5,047 nucleotides of DNA, taken from the NCBI GenBank assembly GCA_943359495.1, contig CALRHY010000061.1, positions 1 through 5,047 on the forward strand, in the 5' to 3' direction. The notes under the pieces were generated by a model. That model saw only the letters and a list, made by a program, of their open reading frames with translations. It made no database searches and had not been told where the DNA came from. This document shows, piece after piece, positions 1 through 4,384 of the stretch. Source of the stretch: Candidatus Uhrbacteria bacterium RIFOXYB12_FULL_58_10. GTDB taxonomy: Bacteria > Patescibacteriota > Patescibacteriia > 2-12-FULL-57-11. Every line of letters begins with the position of its first letter. Position 1 is the stretch's first letter. The position numbers and the translations under genes are program-made.

Positions 1-2
1 TC

Positions 3-137
3 TACATCATCTCCATCATTTTCCTGAGCGGTGCACTCTTGCTGAACGTCCTCATCAAAATCCAAGTACAACGTCCATCCATCATCGCCCACACGCTGTT
101 GTTGATCGGACTCGCAGTGTTGTTGAGTGTGGTGTAG
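3..137 (+). CDS. C-terminal end of a hydrophobic membrane protein (partial)
   Basis: An open frame runs from the left edge to a TAG at 135-137 and encodes the last 44 residues of a protein whose start lies outside the window. The fragment holds two hydrophobic stretches, about residues 1-20 (beginning YIISIIFLSGALLLNVLIKI) and 27-44 (SIIAHTLLLIGLAVLLSVV). They are separated by a short polar turn containing Gln and Arg, as in a helical hairpin at the end of an integral membrane protein. The tail after the last helix is almost absent. A strong terminator begins 7 nt after the stop, which supports this being a real gene end. The fragment is too short and generic to assign a family; a transporter or other multi-pass protein is possible. 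Confidence 0.6.
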   Translation, partial: YIISIIFLSGALLLNVLIKIQVQRPSIIAHTLLLIGLAVLLSVV

Positions 138-144
138 CAGATCA

Positions 145-174
145 AAAAATCCCCCTTGAGTAAGGGGGATTTTT
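145..174. terminator. Bidirectional Rho-independent terminator
   Basis: A perfect 13-bp inverted repeat (AAAAATCCCCCTT / AAGGGGGATTTTT) encloses a GAGT loop. The stem has a GC core flanked by A- and T-runs, so a U-tract follows the hairpin whichever strand is transcribed. It lies 7 nt after the stop of the + strand membrane-protein gene and 26 nt beyond the stop of the minus-strand kinase gene, so one structure can terminate both converging transcripts. Confidence 0.9.
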
Positions 175-199
175 ATATTCTATGTAAAAGTAAAATTTC

Positions 200-1186
200 T
201 TATTCCGCCGGTATCGTCCCTGCAAGATGGTACTGCCCGAGTGCTCGCGCGATATTGTGACTGCGACGATCGGGATAGCGTGTTGCATCAAAGCCGAAGT
301 ACGAATCACGGACGACATCAATCAAGAATCGTGCGGCGAGTTCGAGGGTGATCTGCTTTGTCGCACGAAGATGCACGGCGCGCTCTTTAGCTATGACAGG
401 TTTTCCCCAGCCAGCTGCATAGCCTTCTTCTGCAGCGTTAAAAAAAGAAACATCGAAAGTAGCGTTGACATCATCTTCAGCCGTCCGATTACACCAAGAA
501 CGGAACGCATCACCGAGATCAATCGCCCGGTAGTGCCAGAGCAAGGTATCAAAATCAATCACGCCAACTGCCGCACCGACAGCATCGAAAACGATGTTGC
601 TGATTTTTAAATCTGCATGAATCAACATGCGCGGTTCGCCGGCAGATGCATCGTCCAAAAGAAGCGCAGGCAGCGTCGCAATAATATCTTGCGCAACGCG
701 ACGAAGCGCTTCGGTGGGCAACCGCGCCTCGACACTGCGTAGTTCATCCACGATAAACGCCGTATCATGAAAATGTGGAATGCTTCCCTGCGGCTGATAG
801 TGCATCTCGGCAAACGCACGATGCAAAACACCGACCATGCGTCCGGCCTCTTTGGCCATACCAGCATCTGGCAGTGCATTCACGACACGCCCAGGAATCC
901 ACGGATAAACGCGCCACCGTGCACCTTCGTCGTCTCGAGCAAAAAGATCGCCAGAAGCAGTGCGCAACAATGCCGGAACACGCAACTCTTGCGCTGCAAG
1001 CACGTCGGTCACAACAGCCATATCCTGGATCGCTACATCTGGAATGACTGCTCCAATCCTTTGCAATATAAAACGCCCAGCAGCCGTTTCAACAGAAAAT
1101 GTTTGGCTGATATTTCCATCCCCAACAGACTGGACACTCTCGATGTCCGACAACCCAAATGAGGAAAGGATTTGTTCAGGCGTCAT
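200..1186 (-). CDS. APH-fold phosphotransferase, NahK-like sugar kinase
   Basis: This 328-residue protein belongs to the aminoglycoside phosphotransferase (APH/choline kinase) fold. Visible elements are a glycine-containing N-lobe loop (VGDGNISQTF, 21-30), ILQRI at 40-44 where many APH proteins carry the ATP-binding Lys, the hinge-like YPWIPG (94-99), the catalytic motif HADLKISN (190-197, D192 and N197) and the metal-binding DFD (211-213). The C-terminal part, with YFGFDATRYP and HNIARALGQYHL, resembles N-acetylhexosamine 1-kinases (NahK) and related sugar or homoserine kinases more than antibiotic-modifying enzymes. I therefore infer a cytoplasmic kinase for an amino sugar or similar small hydroxylated substrate; the exact substrate is not readable. 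The ATG at 1186 is preferred over an upstream start at 1255. It overlaps the stop of the preceding gene in ATGACGCCTGA, suggesting translational coupling, and MTPEQILSSFGL is a typical N-terminus for the family. The gene ends with TAA just before the shared terminator. Confidence 0.85.
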   Translation of the reverse strand: MTPEQILSSFGLSDIESVQSVGDGNISQTFSVETAAGRFILQRIGAVIPDVAIQDMAVVTDVLAAQELRVPALLRTASGDLFARDDEGARWRVYPWIPGRVVNALPDAGMAKEAGRMVGVLHRAFAEMHYQPQGSIPHFHDTAFIVDELRSVEARLPTEALRRVAQDIIATLPALLLDDASAGEPRMLIHADLKISNIVFDAVGAAVGVIDFDTLLWHYRAIDLGDAFRSWCNRTAEDDVNATFDVSFFNAAEEGYAAGWGKPVIAKERAVHLRATKQITLELAARFLIDVVRDSYFGFDATRYPDRRSHNIARALGQYHLAGTIPAE

Positions 1187-1718
1187 ACGAAGAAAAAGAC
1201 AGTGAAGGAAAGCGTTCTGGTTGATGGAAATCGGGTTGTGGCCCTGGGAGCGCATGATAGCACAGGAAGGAATTGCCGCAGATCACAAAGGCATTTGCGG
1301 AATGGAGGCCGGCTGGAATCATGCTGTTTGGAATCAATACGCGTGATTCCCACGTGCCGTCCCCAGCATCTTTTCTATATGCGATGTCTGGTTTCCAGTC
1401 CGTGTACTCGTTTCTGCGGACTCGTGGTGCAGAAAAGCCCAGTGCAAGAAAATGACCACCTGCCCCCAACTCGATTTCCAAATAGCTATCCGTCCCAACT
1501 AAAAAACATTCAACAACATCATACTCCCACAAATTCGCGACGCGCGTTCCAATGGGTGCATCGGGAATATTTGGCTGCAACTGATGCGGTAACCGAGCGG
1601 TCATTTCAATCCCTTCTTCGGTCTGAACAAGACGGACGTCACCAAACAAAGATAGCTCGTTGCAAGGCGTGCCGTCCCAAAAGGTACGAATGGAAAAAAG
1701 TACTTCATTTTTTGACAT
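1176..1718 (-). CDS. DOMON-like / CBM9-like domain protein
   Basis: This 180-residue protein has no signal peptide or membrane segment and should be cytoplasmic. It looks like a single beta-sandwich domain of the DOMON/type 9 carbohydrate-binding-module-like group. Supporting signatures are LWEYDVVECFLV (63-74), YLEIELGAGGHFLALGF (79-95), a W-containing strand near 123 (GTWESRVLIP) and the C-terminal PGPQPDFHQPERFP (158-171). These resemble the D-x-VE-x-F/LE-x-x-L and PDFH-x-P-x-RFP patterns I associate with DOMON-like cytosolic proteins. Members of the fold bind sugars or haem; the ligand here is unknown. The ATG at 1718 is chosen because AAAGAGG lies just upstream, although only 2 nt away, and MSKNEVLFSIRTFW starts cleanly. 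An in-frame GTG at 1760 would add 14 residues. The stop overlaps the start of the sugar-kinase gene by 11 nt, so the two are probably made together. This suggests, by inference, a role in sensing or handling the kinase's substrate. Confidence 0.72.
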   Translation of the reverse strand: MSKNEVLFSIRTFWDGTPCNELSLFGDVRLVQTEEGIEMTARLPHQLQPNIPDAPIGTRVANLWEYDVVECFLVGTDSYLEIELGAGGHFLALGFSAPRVRRNEYTDWKPDIAYRKDAGDGTWESRVLIPNSMIPAGLHSANAFVICGNSFLCYHALPGPQPDFHQPERFPSLSFSSYDA

Positions 1719-1762
1719 AGCCTCTTTGTAACACAGGATATACCCGACGCAAATACCCACAG

Positions 1763-1791
1763 TTGTCTTTCAACACGAGGACGACTATCCT
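1763..1791 (+). promoter_or_regulatory. Predicted sigma-70 promoter of the thymidine kinase gene
   Basis: TTGTCT (1763-1768) and TATCCT (1786-1791) are separated by exactly 17 bp, and each matches four of six consensus bases. Transcription would start near 1798, giving a leader of about 21 nt with no Shine-Dalgarno sequence before the ATG at 1819. The same -35 hexamer with a 17-bp spacer occurs upstream of the deacetylase gene. No equally good promoter could be found for the divergent minus-strand pair in this 100-bp gap. Confidence 0.42.
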
Positions 1792-1818
1792 GCTCGCATC
1801 ACCCTTTTTCTTATCGAT

Positions 1819-2379
1819 ATGCCTCACGGGACACTTGAAGTGATTGTCGGCTGCATGTCTTCTGGGAAAAGCGAAGAGCTGATCCGGCGTATTCGCCGGG
1901 CGACGATTGCAAAACAGTCTGTGGTGGTCTGCAAACCGGCAATTGATTCGCGGAGTGGTGAGGCGGCAGTTGCTTCGCGCGACGGGGCGACCCACCGCGC
2001 GGTCAGTGTCCACACGGCAGACGAAATTCTTTCGGCAATCACAACGGCGCAGCAAGTGGTCGGTTTAGATGAAATACAATTTTTTGACGCACGACTCCTC
2101 GACATCGTTCGCATTCTTGTCCAGCAAGGCGTCCGCGTGATTGCTGCCGGGCTCGATACGGATTTTCGTGGCGAGCCGTTTGATCTCGTTGCAAAACTGA
2201 CCGCAGTCTGCGTCCGTTGCGGTGAGCAAGCAATTCGTACTCAGCGACTTATCGGCAACGCACCTGCACCACATGATTCTCCCCGCATCGTCGTTGGCGG
2301 TGATGAACTCTACGAAGCACGCTGCCGGAATTGCCACGAGGTTCCAAAAACGAGGGACCTGTCGCGATTACCGTTATAA
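1819..2379 (+). CDS. tdk: Thymidine kinase, type II (EC 2.7.1.21)
   Basis: This cytoplasmic enzyme phosphorylates thymidine (and deoxyuridine) with ATP to give dTMP in the pyrimidine salvage pathway. The 186-residue protein has normal length for a bacterial type II enzyme. It shows the P-loop GCMSSGKS (11-18), the Walker B region with catalytic Glu in DEIQFF (84-89, E85), the conserved GLDTDFRGEPF (111-121), and a structural zinc site formed by CVRC (131-134) and CRNC (169-172). The segment around VVGGDELYEARCRNC is the substrate-binding lasso end. The P-loop reads GCMSSGKS rather than the commoner GPMFSGKT/S, a modest variation. No alternative in-frame start exists nearby and MPHGTLEVIVG aligns with family N-termini, so the ATG at 1819 is secure although no Shine-Dalgarno precedes it. 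The gene appears monocistronic: a palindromic repeat and a convergent gene follow. Confidence 0.95.
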   Translation: MPHGTLEVIVGCMSSGKSEELIRRIRRATIAKQSVVVCKPAIDSRSGEAAVASRDGATHRAVSVHTADEILSAITTAQQVVGLDEIQFFDARLLDIVRILVQQGVRVIAAGLDTDFRGEPFDLVAKLTAVCVRCGEQAIRTQRLIGNAPAPHDSPRIVVGGDELYEARCRNCHEVPKTRDLSRLPL

Positions 2380-2396
2380 AGCGCTTTTGAAAAAAA

Positions 2397-2579
2397 TTGT
2401 CATCCTGAACCAGGTGAAGGATCTTCTACTGAGAAAACCGCTTCCGCGCTTGTCCGTCCGCGGCTGGAGTATTGAAGAAAAATTTTTAAACAGACGCAGC
2501 CATCGGAAAGAAGAAGGTCCTTCCTTCCGTCCCTTCGAGGGTCTGAGGACCCCTCAGGGTCTCGAAGACAGGATGACAA
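2397..2579. repeat. Palindromic MITE-like intergenic repeat (GTCATCCTG family)
   Basis: The gap between the convergent thymidine kinase and deacetylase genes is bounded by an 11-bp perfect terminal inverted repeat, TTGTCATCCTG (2397-2407) and CAGGATGACAA (2569-2579). A second arm pair lies inside: GAAGGATCTTCT (2416-2427) against AGAAGGTCCTTC (2512-2523), complementary except for one G-T wobble. The right half also holds its own hairpin (2533-2567). The element has no coding capacity and no transposase. Similar TCATCCTGA...GAAGGATCT repeats occur in many bacterial genomes as dispersed non-coding copies; this is recalled rather than searched. It is probably a non-autonomous mobile or REP-type element that may also act as a transcriptional barrier between the converging genes. 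Confidence 0.7.
2533..2567. other. Hairpin in the right half of the repeat
   Basis: A 7-bp outer stem CTTCGAG (2533-2539) / CTCGAAG (2561-2567) and a 6-bp inner stem CTGAGG (2543-2548) / CCTCAG (2552-2557) are separated by a symmetrical GGT/GGT internal loop and closed by a 3-nt ACC loop. No U-tract follows immediately on either strand, so it is not a classical intrinsic terminator. Its position between convergent genes would still allow it to slow or protect transcripts. Confidence 0.6.
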
Positions 2580-2598
2580 ATTTTCTCATACCGACCTA

Positions 2599-3438
2599 CT
2601 ATTCTCGTTCCAAGGCAGCAACAAATAACTTCATGTCGTTTTGAATAAGCGAGGCGTGTAGAGTAAAAAGCGCATCCGCAGTCTGTACAATCCCAGGCCG
2701 AATCGTCCGCGCGGTACGATATCCCGCATCTTTCACTGCAGCAACGACAGCATCAGAATACAAGCCAAACGGATAAGCAAAGGCAGTGATCGGTGTCCCA
2801 ATTTTCTCCTCGGTTACGCGTTTGCTTTCGACAATTTCATCAACAAAGATAGCCGGATCTGTGATACGCGTCAGATAGGCGTGCGTTTTTGTATGACCAC
2901 CGATCTCGATCCCCTGCGTCTGCATCTCACGCACCTGATCCCAGGCCAGAAAACGCCGATGTCCAATAACGACGGTGTAGATGTAGGCCGTTGCAGGAAA
3001 ACCGAATTCCTTAAGCACAGGTAGCGCGTTCGTATACTGGCTCTCCCACCCATCGTCTAAGGTAATAACGACAGGTTTTTCAGGAAGCGCTGTTCCCTTT
3101 TCAAATAAGTCCGAGACCGCACGCATTGGAACAGGAGTATAGCCGTTGTCTTTCAGATACTGCATCTGTGTGCGAAAAACGTCCGGTTCAACAGTATAGA
3201 CTTTATCGGCAACAGATTCGTGCGGCAAAAATGTACGGATGTTGTGGTAGACCAAAATTGGAATACGTTGCGTCGTTGGCAACGACGGCGTTGACGCAGC
3301 GACCGCAACCATCTCTATGGTCGGCTGAACGGCGACTGCTTTTGAATCACTGCCCCGAAAAAAGACAATGAAACAAAAACAAAAAACCGCCACGCACGCA
3401 AGCGCGGTCCACAGTATGGGTTTGTGAAAACGATGCAT
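2599..3438 (-). CDS. Membrane-anchored polysaccharide deacetylase (NodB/CE4 family)
   Basis: From the ATG at 3438 this is a 279-residue protein with one N-terminal membrane segment (about 7-27) preceded by basic residues. A linker of about 30 residues and a NodB-homology domain follow, which should lie outside the cytoplasmic membrane. The catalytic motifs are clear: PILVYHNI (60-67), TLDDGW (126-131, with D128 as predicted base and D129 as metal ligand), GGHTKTH (180-186, metal ligands H182 and H186) and AYPFG (221-225). The family removes N-acetyl groups from GlcNAc- or MurNAc-containing polymers such as peptidoglycan or exopolysaccharide; which polymer cannot be read here. Alternative starts exist at 3468 (MKRLLVLLFY...) and further upstream at 3525 and 3573. 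The 3438 start is favoured because a promoter -10 box overlaps the 3468 ATG, but no start has a Shine-Dalgarno. The gene ends with TAG, 19 nt from a palindromic repeat, and appears monocistronic. Confidence 0.88.
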   Translation of the reverse strand: MHRFHKPILWTALACVAVFCFCFIVFFRGSDSKAVAVQPTIEMVAVAASTPSLPTTQRIPILVYHNIRTFLPHESVADKVYTVEPDVFRTQMQYLKDNGYTPVPMRAVSDLFEKGTALPEKPVVITLDDGWESQYTNALPVLKEFGFPATAYIYTVVIGHRRFLAWDQVREMQTQGIEIGGHTKTHAYLTRITDPAIFVDEIVESKRVTEEKIGTPITAFAYPFGLYSDAVVAAVKDAGYRTARTIRPGIVQTADALFTLHASLIQNDMKLFVAALERE

Positions 3439-3466
3439 GTAAAAAAGAAGAACGAGTAGCCTCTTC

Positions 3467-3495
3467 ATGATACGGAGTGAATACAGGGAAGACAA
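3467..3495 (-). promoter_or_regulatory. Predicted sigma-70 promoter of the deacetylase gene
   Basis: On the minus strand TTGTCT (3495-3490) and TATCAT (3472-3467) are separated by exactly 17 bp, matching four and five of six consensus bases. Transcription would start near 3460, giving a leader of about 22 nt before the ATG at 3438. This excludes the 3468 ATG as the start for this transcript. An 18-bp inverted-repeat arm ends 6 nt upstream of the -35 box. Confidence 0.45.
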
Positions 3496-3501
3496 TAGAG
3501 T

Positions 3502-3519
3502 TCGTCCGACATTCTTTTG
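3502..3519 (-). repeat. Left arm of 18-bp outer inverted repeat
   Basis: Read on the minus strand this is CAAAAGAATGTCGGACGA, identical to the + strand sequence at 3722-3739. It contains the small palindrome GTC-G-GAC. Its downstream end, in the direction of the deacetylase, lies 6 nt before that gene's predicted -35 box. It could be a regulator-binding site or the outer end of a composite palindromic element. Confidence 0.85.
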
Positions 3520-3585
3520 CGACATCACCGATATCGTTAGGGGGGGGTTGGGGGACGGCGATTGTTCGAGCACTTAAAAAAATAT

Positions 3586-3700
3586 TGTCATTGCGAGGAG
3601 TCCGTCGGGGACGACGTGGCAATCCAGTCGGGCATCGAGGCGCCCTACCGATCCGACTGGATTGCCACGGTCAGGTACGGCACCTTCCCTCGCAATGACA
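3586..3700. repeat. Palindromic intergenic repeat (TGTCATTGCGAGG family)
   Basis: A 13-bp perfect terminal inverted repeat, TGTCATTGCGAGG (3586-3598) and CCTCGCAATGACA (3688-3700), encloses a second 17-bp perfect inverted repeat, CGTGGCAATCCAGTCGG (3615-3631) and its complement at 3653-3669. The loop between the inner arms is about 21 nt. The element is non-coding and could form a long hairpin or cruciform. Repeats with CATTGCGAGG ends and TGGCAATCC inner arms occur dispersed in many bacterial genomes; this is recalled, not searched. It belongs to a different sequence family from the repeat at 2397-2579 and lies between divergent promoters. Confidence 0.8.
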
Positions 3701-3721
3701 GAGAAGTGTTTTGGGATTCGC

Positions 3722-3739
3722 CAAAAGAATGTCGGACGA
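3722..3739 (+). repeat. Right arm of 18-bp outer inverted repeat
   Basis: CAAAAGAATGTCGGACGA on the + strand is the exact inverted copy of 3502-3519. It lies upstream of the methyltransferase promoter, 34 nt before the -10 box, so its end is close to where a -35 region would fall. Both copies thus point towards the gene they precede. The 202-bp interval between the arms holds the second palindromic repeat and a G-rich tract. Confidence 0.85.
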
Positions 3740-3770
3740 TCCTCCTTTTCATAGATAACCTCATCCCATT

Positions 3771-3779
3771 TGCTACAAT
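3771..3779 (+). promoter_or_regulatory. Extended -10 promoter for a leaderless methyltransferase mRNA
   Basis: TGC-TACAAT forms an extended -10 element (TG at 3771-3772, hexamer 3774-3779, five of six consensus bases). Only 6 nt separate the hexamer from the ATG at 3786, so the usual start distance places the first transcribed base on the A of the start codon. The 17-bp-upstream hexamer (ATAGAT) is a poor -35 match, as is often tolerated with an extended -10. No Shine-Dalgarno is present. Confidence 0.55.
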
Positions 3780-3785
3780 ACCTCC

Positions 3786-4370
3786 ATGGAACAAAAAAAC
3801 TGGAAAGAGCTAAAGAAAGACATCCACTTTTCGGCCAGACTGCGCGGTATGGACTTTGTTTTTTCCAGCACGTGGGGATTATTTTGTCCGCGGGAAATTG
3901 ATGAAGGATCGGCAATGCTTCTTGAAACATTGGAGGTGAGTCCGCAAGCAAACAGCTTGGACCTCGGCTGCGGGTATGGTGCGATCGGCATCCCACTCGC
4001 CAAACTGACGCCGCAAGGCCACGTCCTCATGGTTGATACGAATGTCGTTGCGATTGAATACACAAAAAAGAATATCGTCGCAAACCAGCTGAAAAATGCC
4101 GATGCTTTATTGAGCAACGGATTCTCCCACGTGCCCGACACAACGTTTGATCTCATCGTCTCCAATATCCCCGCCAAAGTCGGCAACGAACTGCTGACCA
4201 TCTTTCTTCACGACGCAAAAGAACATCTTGCGATCGGCGGCAGCTTTACCATCGTGACGATTGCCGGATTGCGTGAATATATGAAACGCCAGCTCACCGA
4301 AGTCTTTGGGAATTATAAAAAGGTAAAACAAGGAAAAACGTACACCGTTGCAAGTGCACGCCGTACCTAA
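3786..4370 (+). CDS. SAM-dependent methyltransferase, MTS/RsmC-like
   Basis: This 194-residue cytoplasmic protein is a class I (Rossmann-fold) methyltransferase. Motif I, which binds S-adenosylmethionine, is LDLGCGYGAIGI (58-69). The acidic residue after strand 2 is D84 in LMVDTN, and motif IV is SNIPAKVGNE (126-135), replacing the NPP(F/Y) of classical RNA and DNA N-methyltransferases. The N-terminal GLFCPREIDEGSAMLLE (31-47) matches the FS-x-x-x-x-D-x-G-x-x-LL lead-in of the MTS small-methyltransferase domain seen in RsmC, which methylates 16S rRNA guanine. The protein has only the catalytic half of RsmC, as in shorter bacterial homologues. I infer a nucleic-acid (probably rRNA) methyltransferase; the target is uncertain because of the NIPA motif. 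The ATG at 3786 is the natural start: it lies 6 nt after a TACAAT box. The gene is followed after 14 nt by a membrane-protein gene, probably in the same operon. Confidence 0.85.
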   Translation: MEQKNWKELKKDIHFSARLRGMDFVFSSTWGLFCPREIDEGSAMLLETLEVSPQANSLDLGCGYGAIGIPLAKLTPQGHVLMVDTNVVAIEYTKKNIVANQLKNADALLSNGFSHVPDTTFDLIVSNIPAKVGNELLTIFLHDAKEHLAIGGSFTIVTIAGLREYMKRQLTEVFGNYKKVKQGKTYTVASARRT

Positions 4371-4384
4371 ATACCCTCCTACAT

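Noticed and set aside
227..610. Plus-strand open frames at 227-610, 767-1162, 960-1205 and 1172-1720
   Set aside because: They lie antisense to the well-supported kinase and DOMON-like genes, carry no recognisable domain and have atypical composition.
200..1186. Antibiotic-resistance aminoglycoside phosphotransferase
   Set aside because: Only the fold is shared. The C-terminal region resembles sugar 1-kinases, ILQRI replaces the usual ATP-binding Lys motif, and there is no mobile resistance context.
2378..2387. AAAGCGCTTT palindrome at the thymidine kinase stop as a terminator
   Set aside because: A perfect 10-bp palindrome without a loop cannot form a stable RNA hairpin, and A-residues rather than a T-run follow.
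2222..2644. Plus-strand open frame spanning the end of the thymidine kinase gene and the repeat
   Set aside because: It overlaps a clear gene in another frame and then reads through non-coding palindromic repeat sequence; no domain is visible.
2397..3700. CRISPR array
   Set aside because: The repeats are inverted, of different families and irregularly spaced; there are no direct repeats with unique spacers.
3781..3785. CCTCC before the methyltransferase ATG, and CCTCC again at 4375-4379, as ribosome-binding sites
   Set aside because: This is the sense of the anti-SD core rather than its complement, so it cannot pair with the 16S rRNA 3' end; recurrence is probably chance.
3574..3996. Minus-strand open frame crossing the second repeat and the methyltransferase start
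   Set aside because: It is antisense to a convincing gene, and its remainder is translated palindrome and promoter sequence.
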